Shown in pieces: positions 54,473-62,959 of a stretch of 64,000 bases of DNA. Position numbers and translations under genes: made by a program. This stretch comes from Devosia sp. LC5 (lineage in GTDB: Bacteria; Pseudomonadota; Alphaproteobacteria; Rhizobiales; Devosiaceae): the NCBI RefSeq assembly GCF_000735585.1, contig NZ_JNNO01000045.1:40001-104000 (forward strand). Reading direction: 5' to 3'. A model generated the notes under the pieces. It was not told the DNA's origin, searched no databases, and worked only from the letters and a program-made list of their open reading frames with translations. Position 1 is the stretch's first letter; the number at the start of each line of letters is the position of its first letter.

Positions 54473-54505
54473 ACTTGGGGGTGGCGATCTTCGCCACCCC
54501 CAAGT
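54473..54505. promoter_or_regulatory. Perfect 15-bp inverted repeat upstream of the helix-turn-helix/repA genes
   Basis: ACTTGGGGGTGGCGA (54473-54487), 3-base spacer, TCGCCACCCCCAAGT (54491-54505). No T-run follows on either strand, so it is not an ordinary terminator. Candidate operator, attenuator or replication/transfer site. Confidence 0.6.
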
Positions 54506-54541
54506 GAGGGACGGTGGATCTCGCGGCGCCCCGTGCGACCG

Positions 54542-55316
54542 CTATCGGCGGTCGAGGCGGCGGCGGTGCAAGAGCCGCAAGTAGTCGCCCTCGATCAGGC
54601 GGTTTCCGCCCTGCACCAGGCGGATGACGACGTCACGGAACGCCGAGGTTTTCCACGGTTCTGATCGGATGCGCTCGGCGCCGAAGATGACGGTGGCGAT
54701 GTCCCTGTAGCTGGCGCCGTGCGACCGGCCGTCAGACGCCTGGATCATCTGGCGGAATCGAAGTCGCTGCTGCGCTGTCATGCGCGTGTCGGGCGGGACC
54801 GCCCGCCGGCGCCAGGCTGTCCAGAAACGGACAAGCGCTTCGATGCGATCGAGCGCATGGGCGTCCAGAACGACGATCGCGGCCAGCTCCGTCCCGGCAT
54901 CGACCTGGGGCAGCAGCAGTATCTGCGCTTCCGATGCCGCCAGTCGCAGAACGTGATGATCGCCGTCAGGAGATAGGCGACCTGGGGAGAGGTCGCCGAG
55001 TTGCGAAGCGGTGGACCCTTGAAGTTCCAGCGGCGTCTGCGTGAGCATGACCACAGTTGGATTGGTGCGAGGCGACCAAAGCACGGGTTGGTCCAGCGAG
55101 GTCAGCTCCGGTTTCGCCGGGAAATCGCAACCCCCATTTTCGTTCGTCGAGCGGCGAGAGCGGTTCTTCTGTGGTATTCGCGTCGATCAGCGCGCGGTAG
55201 TGCGCCTGATAGGGCGCGTTGCGCCGGAGGCACTCCCAAGCGAGGCCCTCGATTGGAAGATCGTCGAAGAACATGTAGCTCGCGCGGTCTCGCCAGCGCG
55301 ACGTATCCGGGCGCAT
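54542..55316 (-). pseudogene. DUF6499-DUF2285 protein gene with a frameshift
   Basis: The N-terminal part (MRPDTSRWRDRASYMFFDDLPIEG...KWGLRF, from 55316) is the DUF6499 module that in relatives continues directly into a DUF2285 module. Here the continuation (ELTSLDQPVLWSPRTNPTVVMLTQTPLEL ... LIEGDYLRLLHRRRLDRR) lies in another frame; one extra base in the TTT run at 55122-55124 would explain it. Both halves are otherwise well preserved. Could be a real mutation, a sequencing error or recoding. Such proteins are thought to be regulators in these elements. Confidence 0.75.
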
Positions 55317-55441
55317 GTCTCATCTCCTCGCAGAGTACGCGCAAGTCGAGGATCGCAGACTATTGTCGGTTGTGCGGGTCTTCGGAAGCACGGCGAGCGA
55401 CACCGCGCGTTGTCGCGGTGACACCGGCAATCGCGCAATGT

Positions 55442-55750
55442 TCAGTTGGAGGAACTGTTGAGAAGGTGGCGGTAGCCGGTCTCGGTCATCCACCGCGCCC
55501 TGGTAAGATGGCTTGCGTGGACTTGGCGGGCGCGATCCGGCTCTAGCCGAGGGTCGATTCCAAAGAGGACTTCGACGATTTCCCGCCAGTTTGCGCCGTC
55601 GGCGGTGGCGTCGAGCAGACGCGCGTAAAGTCGGATATGGGACCGATCGTAGTCGGTGAGCGTCTCGCCCGCTGGCGCGATATCCTCAAACGGTTCGATC
55701 ATCGGTGCGGCTTCGTGGCTCCGCGGCACATCGTACCAGACGTTAACCAT
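55442..55750 (-). CDS. DUF2285 domain protein
   Basis: A 102-residue protein that is one DUF2285 module: LTDYDRSHIRLYARLLDATADGANWREIVEVLFGIDPRLEPDRARQVHASHLTRARWMTETGYRHLL. It is a probable DNA-binding protein of this ICE type. The ATG at 55750 has no clear ribosome-binding site; an internal ATG at 55702 is possible. Confidence 0.8.
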   Translation of the reverse strand: MVNVWYDVPRSHEAAPMIEPFEDIAPAGETLTDYDRSHIRLYARLLDATADGANWREIVEVLFGIDPRLEPDRARQVHASHLTRARWMTETGYRHLLNSSSN

Positions 55751-55780
55751 AGCAGAATGATTGTGCAGTGCGAGATGGCG

Positions 55781-56044
55781 TCATCGACACCATGTGCTGC
55801 GCTCGCCCTTCCCATGACCATGGACCAACAGGACTCCCTGTCCGCGGTCGGTTGTCAGGAGCACGACGCCATGCGCCTCGAACGCTCGCCTGACCTGATC
55901 GCGCGTCGTCTCGTAGACATCGAGCCCGTTCTCGGACTCAAGGCGCTTCAGGGCAGTCAGCGATATTCGAGCCTTGTCAGCGAGCGTCTCCTGCGTCCAA
56001 CCCAGCAACGCGCGTGCGGCCCGCGATTGTCGGGCGGTGATCAT
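55781..56044 (-). CDS. XRE family helix-turn-helix regulator
   Basis: An 87-residue regulator: MITARQSRAARALLGWTQETLADKARISLTALKRLESENG is a Cro/C1-type helix-turn-helix, followed by a short C-terminal DQVRRAFEAHGVVLLTTDRGQGVLL. This short type is common in ICEs and rhizobial islands. ATG at 56044 preferred over a GTG at 56053. Confidence 0.88.
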   Translation of the reverse strand: MITARQSRAARALLGWTQETLADKARISLTALKRLESENGLDVYETTRDQVRRAFEAHGVVLLTTDRGQGVLLVHGHGKGERSTWCR

Positions 56045-56265
56045 GACGATCACCTCCCATCGCGGCCCGCTCCCGCGCCAGAACTACGACTATTATAGTC
56101 GTTCTTGCGGGATTTTCCACGTCAGTTTTGCGATTGAAGTTCCTGATGAGGACCGATTCGGCTGGTGAAGGCGGAAAACTGATTCGGTTTGTTCGAAGCG
56201 GCGGCTTCGCCGTTCGATGGAGGGCTCCTTGGGGCGGCGAACGGGGCGGGAGGCCCCGTTCCGGT

Positions 56266-56430
56266 TCAGTCGAACGGATCAATCTCCGCGACGATAGTGT
56301 CGTCGTCCCCGTCGTATTCGGTAGCGGGCATGGCCCCCATCGTGCCGTCCCCGGCCCGGAAGACGATGACCGAGACCATCAGGGTCGCGGCGAGGCTGAA
56401 AGCGAAGGCGTGAGCATCTGCAAGGGACAT
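56266..56430 (-). CDS. Small membrane protein, function unknown (54 residues)
   Basis: MSLADAHAFAFSLAATLMVSVIVFRAG is one hydrophobic helix, followed by an acidic tail (MPATEYDGDDDTIVAEIDPFD). AGGAG lies nine bases before the ATG, and the gene is preceded by a hairpin with ATGG loop (56451-56468). I do not know a function. The rest of 56470-56850 shows no gene. Confidence 0.65.
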   Translation of the reverse strand: MSLADAHAFAFSLAATLMVSVIVFRAGDGTMGAMPATEYDGDDDTIVAEIDPFD

Positions 56431-56450
56431 TTTCCGGCTCCTGTTTTGAG

Positions 56451-56468
56451 GCGGGGACCATTCCCCGC
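56451..56468 (-). promoter_or_regulatory. Leader hairpin with ATGG loop before the small membrane protein
   Basis: On the minus strand: GCGGGGA-ATGG-TCCCCGC, perfect 7-bp stem, 20 bases upstream of the ATG. Same design before ssb (57317-57337) and before the DUF2493 gene (62960-62974). Confidence 0.5.
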
Positions 56469-56855
56469 TCGACAGGCGCCCGATGTGTTTTGGTCACGGC
56501 CGCGATCACCGCAGAGGCGTAGCCTCGAGCGGCGGCATGCTCTGCATAGCCCGACCCTTCATGGGTTGATCGTAGAAGGCCGGGATTGAAACCAAGGTAG
56601 CGCCTCCAAGAGCGGGGTGGTGTGCGCCGACAGGAGCCCGAGACCCTTGTATCGACCCAGCAAAAGCCTGCTGTTGCCGCGACCCTGATGGTCTCAATTT
56701 CCTCCGCGCTCTTGAGATGAGGGCATGGCGCCTGCGGCCGAATATGACCGGATGAGACCAGGTGAAGTTCATCCGTCTTGATCGGAGAGGGACGGTCGCG
56801 ACCAAATGGGAATGTCGAGCGCAGGATAGCGGCGAAAAGCGCGAACATGGAAAAA

Positions 56856-56879
56856 GCCCGGCGGCTTGCGCCGCCGGGC
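56856..56879 (-). terminator. Terminator of ssb
   Basis: Perfect 10-bp stem GCCCGGCGGC / GCCGCCGGGC with GCAA loop, followed by TTTTT on the minus strand, 16 bases after the ssb stop. Confidence 0.9.
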
Positions 56880-56895
56880 CTATGGGCGCTCCGGC

Positions 56896-57297
56896 TCAGA
56901 AGGGGATGTCGTCGTCGTCGATGAACTTGCCCTCGTCGCTTTCGGTCTGCTTCGCCCGGCTGAGGAAGTCCACCGTCTCGGCGATGATCTCGCAGCCGTA
57001 GCGGTCAACGCCCTGCTGATCGGTCCACTTCGTGTAGTGGATGCGGCCGCGAACCAGAACCTTCATCCCCTTCTCGCAATACTGCTGGATCGTCTTGCCG
57101 AGGCCGTTGAAGGCGGTGATCCGGTGCCATTCGGTATCCTGGACCCGATGGCCCTTCTCGTCTCGGACAACCTTGCCTTCGGAGTAGCGGGGGCGCGAGG
57201 TGGCCAGGGTGAAGTGGGTGATCGAAGTGCCGCCCTGGGTGGTGCGGGATTCGGGGGCCTGGCCGATGTTGCCGGCGAGAATGACGATGTTCTGCAT
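56896..57297 (-). CDS. ssb: Single-stranded DNA-binding protein
   Basis: A 133-residue SSB: OB fold starting MQNIVILAGNIGQAPESRTTQGGTSITHFTLATSR, DTEWHRITAFNGLGKTIQQYCEKGMKVLVRGRIHYTKW, and the acidic tip DDDDIPF that binds replication partners. It protects single strands in transfer and replication of the ICE. ATG at 57297 with GGAG seven bases upstream. Confidence 0.95.
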   Translation of the reverse strand: MQNIVILAGNIGQAPESRTTQGGTSITHFTLATSRPRYSEGKVVRDEKGHRVQDTEWHRITAFNGLGKTIQQYCEKGMKVLVRGRIHYTKWTDQQGVDRYGCEIIAETVDFLSRAKQTESDEGKFIDDDDIPF

Positions 57298-57316
57298 TGT
57301 AAGTCTCCGTTGCTCC

Positions 57317-57337
57317 TCGGAGGGACCATCCCTCCGA
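57317..57337 (-). promoter_or_regulatory. Leader hairpin with ATGG loop before ssb
   Basis: On the minus strand: TCGGAGGG-ATGGT-CCCTCCGA, perfect 8-bp stem, 19 bases upstream of the ssb ATG. See 56451-56468. Confidence 0.5.
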
Positions 57338-57995
57338 CGAGACCCGGCCAAGACCGTCGGGAGACTCCTGCAACTGCCGGCCTGGCGGCAGCTTGCCCCC
57401 AAGGCCCGGAGTGGGGCGGGCAGCCGCGCTTGCGCGGCAACACGGTCCGGAGCCGCGGGGGTTGCCGGTGGAAACCGAACGGGCTTAGGGGATCAGTCAG
57501 TCGGAGGGATTGGCGCCTTTGAGAGCATGACCGGGAGGCACAGCAGAACCTTCGTCCTCGCGGCCAACAGTGTAAAGACAGGCCCCGATCCTGCCCCCGC
57601 CCGTATCGGGCGACCCGTGAGAACTCCGTCACCGCCGCCTGGGTTTTCCGCCGGAGGCGGGGTTGTCCGGAACGAGAACACCAATGATATCGGGTCCGGG
57701 CGGATGGCGCTCCATCGCCTCAACGGATGAAGGCGCGATCCGGCGGGCTTGCGTGGAAGGGGAAAGACGAAGGTGCTCGGCGGCCTGCTTTCCGACGCGA
57801 AATCTACCGACCTGATGGGAGACTTTGAGCGACTGCGGGATCGCCGCGCGACGACCGACTTCCTTGCCAGGTAAGCTGAGCCGGAGTGACGAAGGCTGGC
57901 TCAACATCGACCCGACCATTCTTGTCTGATCGGGCATCGAAGGTCCGGCGGCGCAAGCCGCCGGGTTTCCATGGGAGCGGCCTGGCGCTTTCACG
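57338..57995. other. Stretch without a recognisable gene
   Basis: No frame shows family motifs. It contains a hairpin at 57945-57964 (CCGGCGGC-GCAA-GCCGCCGG, then GTTTCC on the plus strand) that is nearly the ssb terminator in the opposite direction, and may mark a lost gene. Confidence 0.4.
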
Positions 57996-58130
57996 TCAGC
58001 GCGTGAAGACGACGGTTCCGAGCGCGTTGAGGTTGAGCATCGCCGCAATGCCGATGAACAGACCGCCAGCGCCGCCAAGCAGGTTGAGCAGGACGACCGA
58101 GTCGATGGCGTTCTTGGTGACGCCGTAGAC
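57996..58130 (-). pseudogene. C-terminal fragment of a membrane protein cut by an IS630 remnant
   Basis: About 45 residues remain ([26 protein letters not shown] ... LNALGTVVFTR) with one or two hydrophobic helices. The upstream part has been replaced by transposase sequence. Family not recognised. Confidence 0.5.
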
Positions 58131-58131
58131 C

Positions 58132-58432
58132 AGCGCATATCTCGTTTCCGAGCTGAAACCTAACGACATCGTCGTGATGGACAACCTCTCCAGCCATAAG
58201 GGACCGGCGGTGGCGCGTTTGATCGAGACCGCCGGAGCACGGCTTCTCTACCTGCCGCCGTACAGCCCCGACTTCAATCGAGATGGCCTTCTCCAAGCTG
58301 AAGGCGCTCCTGCGCAAGGCCGAGGAGAGAACCGTCGAGGCGCTCTGGAACATCATCGGCAAACTCGTCGACGCCTTCAAACCCGGCGAGTGCGAAAACT
58401 TCTTCAAAGCCGCTGGCTATGACGCAGACTGA
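58132..58432 (+). pseudogene. IS630-family transposase remnant (3' end, frameshifted)
   Basis: [41 protein letters not shown] is the second half of the IS630 DDE domain (catalytic Asp in VMDN). After DFN about five bases are missing relative to the family (PIEMAF...), and the rest ([50 protein letters not shown]) follows in another frame to the TGA at 58430-58432. No 5' part is present. Confidence 0.75.
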
Positions 58433-58488
58433 TCGGATTCCGTTCTAAATGTGGCGCTTGGGGCTTGAGAAGGCTCAATTCAAGACTT

Positions 58489-59460
58489 TCAGAACACGTG
58501 ATGCGTCTTCGCTTTTGTCGATTTTGCAACCGACGCCGCCACACCGAAATATCGTCGGTACTCGCGACTGAATTGCGAGACGTTCTCGTAACCAACACGG
58601 TGTGCGGCCTCGCCGACACGGGTGCCGTTAAATTGGATCATTTGACGCGCCGCGAGCAAACGAAGGCGTTTGATATACTGCAAAGGACTCTGGCCAGTCC
58701 GCCGACGAAAAGCGCGGTGAAAATTCGAGGAACTCATTCCAGCCTTGCTGGCCAAGCCGTCGATGTTGATCGGGTTCCTGAACTCCTGTGACACCGTATC
58801 GATCAGGATGTCGAGCCTGCCACCTGCTACGTTTTGTCGGGCATATGCGGCAAACGCCGATCCGCGGGGACCGTGCAGAACGTGAAACAGAAACTCCCGT
58901 CGAAGTTGGGGACCAAGAACTTTAACCGAGACCGGGTCAGCCAGATACGCAATCAACCGCGTGATCGTCAGTCGCATCGAAGCGCTGACGGGTGCGGGCT
59001 GGATCGCAACGGCGCCGGCGCTCGGCGGTCCACTATCGACAATGTCCATCTGCTCCAGAAGGCTCAGAATATCCTCGCGGACCGCATCGATGAATAGCCC
59101 GATCAGCGGTTCGCTGTCGCTGGCGATATGGCCGCACACGAAAGGCGCTGGCAACGTCAGCGTCAGGTAGTGGTCCTCGTCGTATCTCAGGGGGCGTCCG
59201 TCGAACGTGCCCTCTTTCCGTCCATGCAGGATCAGAACGATGCCCGGATCATAGACCTGCGGCGTCGGCGGCATCGACCTTGTGGTCCAGAACAGACGGA
59301 TGCCCGCAATCCCGGTTTCGGCGATCCCCGACTCGGCCTGCCCGATCAAGCCGGCCAGCGGCAGCAAGGCATCGGGCAGCCGCAGCTTGTTGGCAGGATT
59401 GTGCAACATATTGCTATTTCTGACCCTCAGATTGCTCGGCTCCATGAAATATTTGTACAT
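58489..59460 (-). CDS. AraC family regulator with AraC_N domain
   Basis: A 323-residue regulator: AraC_N domain (residues 45-200; PGIVLILHGRKEGTFDGRPLRYDEDHY) and C-terminal helix-turn-helix pair (INIDGLASKAGMSSSNFHRAFRRRTGQSPLQYIKRLRLLAARQ, GYENVSQFSREYRRYFG). It is divergent from the SDR at 59491 with 30 bases between the start codons and is its probable regulator. Start could also be the second Met (59445). Confidence 0.9.
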   Translation of the reverse strand: MYKYFMEPSNLRVRNSNMLHNPANKLRLPDALLPLAGLIGQAESGIAETGIAGIRLFWTTRSMPPTPQVYDPGIVLILHGRKEGTFDGRPLRYDEDHYLTLTLPAPFVCGHIASDSEPLIGLFIDAVREDILSLLEQMDIVDSGPPSAGAVAIQPAPVSASMRLTITRLIAYLADPVSVKVLGPQLRREFLFHVLHGPRGSAFAAYARQNVAGGRLDILIDTVSQEFRNPINIDGLASKAGMSSSNFHRAFRRRTGQSPLQYIKRLRLLAARQMIQFNGTRVGEAAHRVGYENVSQFSREYRRYFGVAASVAKSTKAKTHHVF

Positions 59461-59490
59461 TTCTAAATGGAATTACAAGGATCATGAGCT

Positions 59491-60231
59491 ATGGAAAACG
59501 TCGCTGACAAAGTGGTCGTCATCACCGGTGCCTCGAGCGGCTTTGGTGAAAGCACGGCCCGGCATCTTGCTAGTCTGGGCGCCAAGGTTGTGCTTGGAGC
59601 GCGCCGGACCGACCGACTCACAAACATTGTTCGGGACATCACCGAGGCCGGGGGCGAAGCAGTTTTCGCGACCACCGACGTCACCAAGCGAGACGACGTG
59701 AAGGCGTTGGTCAATCTGGCCATCACCAGCTATGGCCGACTTGACGTCATCATTAACAATGCCGGTATCATGCCGGTTGCGCCTCTCGACGCCGATAAGG
59801 TCGAGGAATGGGATGCGATGATCGACGTGAACATTAGGGGCGTGCTTCACGGCATCTCCGCTGCCTTGCCGGTCTTTCGCAAGCAGAATAGCGGCCACTT
59901 CATCAACCTGTCGTCGATTGCCGGGATGAAGGTTCCGACACCCGGCGGCGTGGTCTATGCGGGCACCAAATTCGCGGTGCGCGCGATCTCAGAAGGTCTG
60001 CGCGTCGAGGCGGGACCGAACATTCGGACCACCACGCTGCTGCCCGGCCTGGTGGAAAGCGAACTGAAGTTCGGCTCGAGCGATCCGGACGCTCAGGCCG
60101 CGGTGCTCGGCATGTACGAATCCGCCATTCCGACCCAGACCATCGCGGATGCGATCGTCTATGCAATCGCGCAACCGAAGAGCGTCGACATCAACGAGAT
60201 CGTCGTTCGGCCGACCTCGCAGGAGTTTTGA
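59491..60231 (+). CDS. Short-chain dehydrogenase
   Basis: A 246-residue classical SDR (YdfG-like). TGASSGFGE is the cofactor motif, NNAGIM the structural motif, NLSSIAGM holds Ser, YAGTK the catalytic pair, and LLPGLVESEL follows. Starts 30 bases from the divergent AraC gene. Confidence 0.9.
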   Translation: MENVADKVVVITGASSGFGESTARHLASLGAKVVLGARRTDRLTNIVRDITEAGGEAVFATTDVTKRDDVKALVNLAITSYGRLDVIINNAGIMPVAPLDADKVEEWDAMIDVNIRGVLHGISAALPVFRKQNSGHFINLSSIAGMKVPTPGGVVYAGTKFAVRAISEGLRVEAGPNIRTTTLLPGLVESELKFGSSDPDAQAAVLGMYESAIPTQTIADAIVYAIAQPKSVDINEIVVRPTSQEF

Positions 60232-60459
60232 GGCCATTGGAGCTTCAGCGCCTCAAGCTTTGCAAGAAATGTTAGCGGGCGGCCCCGGTGCCGCCCGCGT
60301 TCGATAACAGCAGGCAGGAGGTTCGATTTCAACCTCGGCGACGTACCGAGCACTATGCCGAGCGGCCGTTGGCTCTCGGAAGATCCATCGACGATATGGA
60401 TAGCAGATGGCTCGGCGCCCTCTCCATCGAACCGCATCCCAGCTTAAGCGGAGAACATC

Positions 60460-61599
60460 ATGATTTCACCCTACACGATCAACATCCCTGACGAACGGCT
60501 CGCCACGATCAGAGCCAAGGTCGAGGCTTATGACTGGAGCCAGCTGCCGGATGCGGGGGGCTGGTCAGCGGGCGTCGGGGTTGATGACCTCAAGCGGCTC
60601 GCCGCGTATTGGCGGGACAGCTACGACTGGCGTGCGGTCGAACGGCGCCTCAACGCACTCCCCAATTTCACGGCCGACGTGGAAGGCGAGCACCTACACT
60701 TCGTTCATGTGAAAGGCGACGGCTCCAAGCCGCCCGTCCTGCTTCTCCACGGCTGGCCGGGCTCGTATCTCGAGTTCGAGCGGCTGTTGGAGCCTCTCGC
60801 GGCGGACGGGCACGATGTTGTTGTCCCCTCGCTTCCTGGCTTCGCGTTTTCCAACCCGATCGCGCGCCCGATCGGCATGCGGCGGGCTGCTGCCCTCGTA
60901 CATGGGCTGATGATCCAACTGTTCGGCGACGCGCGGTATTTCGTTCAAGGGGGCGATTGGGGCCACGGCATCGCGGCCTGGGCAGCGCATGATCGACCGG
61001 ATGCTCTGCTCGGCATCCATATCAACATGATGACCGTGTGTGCGAGGGATGCCGCTCCGACGACCGACGAGGAGAAGTCTTTCGCCGCCAAGCGGGCCGC
61101 GACCGCCGATTGGGAGAGCGCCTATTTTCACGAGCAGGCAACCCGTCCGCAGACGCTTGGCGTCGCGATGGCCGACAGCCCGATCGGAGCGGCGGGCTGG
61201 GTACTCGAAAAGTTCGGCAAGTGGGCCGACCTTCCGACAACCGCCGATGGCGACCCCGACATCTGGAGCAAGTTTTCCGAGGAGGAACTCCTCACCAACA
61301 TCATGCTCTACATCGCGCCGACATCGTTCGTGACTGCAACCTGGATCTACTACGGCACCCGGCTTGAGGATTCGCTGACGCTTCCGGCCGGCACCCGCAT
61401 CCAGGTGCCGACCGGTTTTGCGGCCTTCCCCGATCCGGTGTTCTTGCCGCCGCCGCGCTCGTTCGCGGAGAAGACCTACAACATCGTGCATTGGACCGAC
61501 ATGCCGCGGGGTGGGCATTTCGCAGCGCTGGAAGAGCCGGAATTGATGCTGGCCGACTTGCGCGCCTTTATCGCGACGGTGTCGGGAGCGCGCTCCTGA
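60460..61599 (+). CDS. Epoxide hydrolase (EHN domain, alpha/beta hydrolase fold)
   Basis: A 379-residue epoxide hydrolase. The EHN domain is residues 1-105 (TINIPDERLATIRAKVEAYDW). Oxyanion motif LLHGWPGSYLEF, nucleophile Asp in VQGGDWGHGIA, charge-relay Asp/Glu late in the protein and His in MPRGGHFAALEEP. It opens epoxides with water to diols. It lies 228 bases after the SDR in the same direction; a diol product would be a plausible SDR substrate. Confidence 0.92.
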   Translation: MISPYTINIPDERLATIRAKVEAYDWSQLPDAGGWSAGVGVDDLKRLAAYWRDSYDWRAVERRLNALPNFTADVEGEHLHFVHVKGDGSKPPVLLLHGWPGSYLEFERLLEPLAADGHDVVVPSLPGFAFSNPIARPIGMRRAAALVHGLMIQLFGDARYFVQGGDWGHGIAAWAAHDRPDALLGIHINMMTVCARDAAPTTDEEKSFAAKRAATADWESAYFHEQATRPQTLGVAMADSPIGAAGWVLEKFGKWADLPTTADGDPDIWSKFSEEELLTNIMLYIAPTSFVTATWIYYGTRLEDSLTLPAGTRIQVPTGFAAFPDPVFLPPPRSFAEKTYNIVHWTDMPRGGHFAALEEPELMLADLRAFIATVSGARS

Positions 61600-61601
61600 A
61601 G

Positions 61602-61835
61602 GTGGAGATCTCCGTTTCCGAAGCGGGGTGCGTGGCGCTAGCGGCGCAGGGCTTCAATGCCCTGCGTCGTCACGACCGCATCGGCGCAGGCCAGCTGTGA
61701 AGGGCGATCGACCGGCTTGGCCTGCTCCAAATCGACAGCGTCGAGACCCGCCACCTAACCCGTAACGCCATCTATGTGCCGCAACGGCGGGCCTTAGCGT
61801 ACGTTTTCGACCATCCTCTCACCGGAGCCCCTTAA
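61602..61835 (+). pseudogene. Remnant of a YcaQ-like winged-helix DNA glycosylase gene
   Basis: One frame reads ISVSEAGCVALAAQGFNALR ... GAGQL, a TGA at 61698-61700, then RAIDRLGLLQIDSVE ... RNAIYVPQRRALAYVFDHP. This matches the start of YcaQ/AlkX-type proteins (ISxxEARRxALAAQGF...RxIDRLGLLQIDSVN), but with a stop codon and no C-terminal two-thirds. It marks the right border of the second cargo block. Confidence 0.6.
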
Positions 61836-62000
61836 CGCACGTTATGGCCGCAACACCGTGATCCTAGCCGCGCAAGGCGCGCGTTCGAATGACCGCTTTC
61901 GGGGAGGCGCTTGGGGCTTCGGACCGGCAATGAAGAGGTCGGAAGCGGAAATTTGAACTGAGGTACTATCCCGCCGAAACAGCCGCCGAGCGGCGGCGCT

Positions 62001-62936
62001 TTACGCGCCGCCGTCGAACTTCATGACCGGGATGCCGAGCTTGCGGGCCTTATCCGCAAGGTTCTCCTGAATCCCGGTGCCGGGGAAGACGAGGACGCCG
62101 ATCGGCAGGGTGTCGAGCATGGCGTCGTTGCGCTTGAAGGGCGCGGCCTTGGCGTGCTTCGTCCAGTCGGGCTTGAAGGCGACCTGCGGCACCTTGCGGT
62201 GATCGGCCCAGCGGGAGGCGATCAGCTCGGCTCCCTTCGGCGAGCCGCCATGCAGCAGCACCATGTCGGGGTGCTTGGCATGGACCTGATCGAGCTTCGC
62301 CCAGATCAGGCGGTGGTCGTTGAAGTCCGCGCCGCCCGTGACGGCGACCCTGGGACCGGCGGGCAACAGCACTTCGGTCTCGGCCCGGCGTTTCGCGGCG
62401 AGGAAATCCCGGCTGTCGATCATCGCCGAGGTCAGGTTGCGATGGTTGACCATCGAGCCGCTGCGCGGCCGCCAGGGCTTGTGGGTGTGGTGCTCGAAAG
62501 CATCCGCCGCGAGGTCACGGAAGAGTTCCATGCTGTTGCGCCGCTCGATCAGGGTTTGCCCCTCCGCCGTGAGGCGTTCGAGTTCGACGCTCTTGACCTC
62601 GCTGCCGTCCTGCTCGCGCTGCAGGCGTCGCTGCGCCTGCTCGTTATCGTCCAGGTCGCGTTCCACCCGGTCCGTGGCACGGTGGAAGAGGTTGACGGCC
62701 CCCCAGAGCAGATCGTCGAGATCGGGTTCGAGGCGGGTGTCGCCGAGCGTCGAGACGAGGGCGTCAAAGATGTCTGCGACAGCGGCGGCGACGTCATTGC
62801 CCTCGGGCAGCGGCCGTGGATCGGGTTCGTCCTGAAACGGGCGGTAGCCGTAGAGCTGGAGTTCGGTGAGGACATGATCGGTAGGGGATGAGCTGTGGAT
62901 CGGCTCGAAGCCTGCGGTATCGTCTTCGTTCATCAT
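62001..62936 (-). CDS. DUF2493 domain protein (SLOG/YspA-like)
   Basis: A 311-residue ICE backbone protein. The C-terminal DUF2493 (VAVTGGADFNDHRLIWAKLDQVHAKHPDMVLLHGGSPKGAELIASRWA) has the Rossmann-like SLOG fold that may bind a nucleotide-derived ligand; the N-terminal 190 residues are helical with a coiled coil (DRVERDLDDNEQAQRRLQREQ). Function unknown. Two adjacent ATGs at 62936 and 62933; a hairpin with ATGGG loop precedes it. Confidence 0.88.
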   Translation of the reverse strand: MMNEDDTAGFEPIHSSSPTDHVLTELQLYGYRPFQDEPDPRPLPEGNDVAAAVADIFDALVSTLGDTRLEPDLDDLLWGAVNLFHRATDRVERDLDDNEQAQRRLQREQDGSEVKSVELERLTAEGQTLIERRNSMELFRDLAADAFEHHTHKPWRPRSGSMVNHRNLTSAMIDSRDFLAAKRRAETEVLLPAGPRVAVTGGADFNDHRLIWAKLDQVHAKHPDMVLLHGGSPKGAELIASRWADHRKVPQVAFKPDWTKHAKAAPFKRNDAMLDTLPIGVLVFPGTGIQENLADKARKLGIPVMKFDGGA

Positions 62937-62959
62937 CGGGAGCGTCCTTCGTCTGGAGA

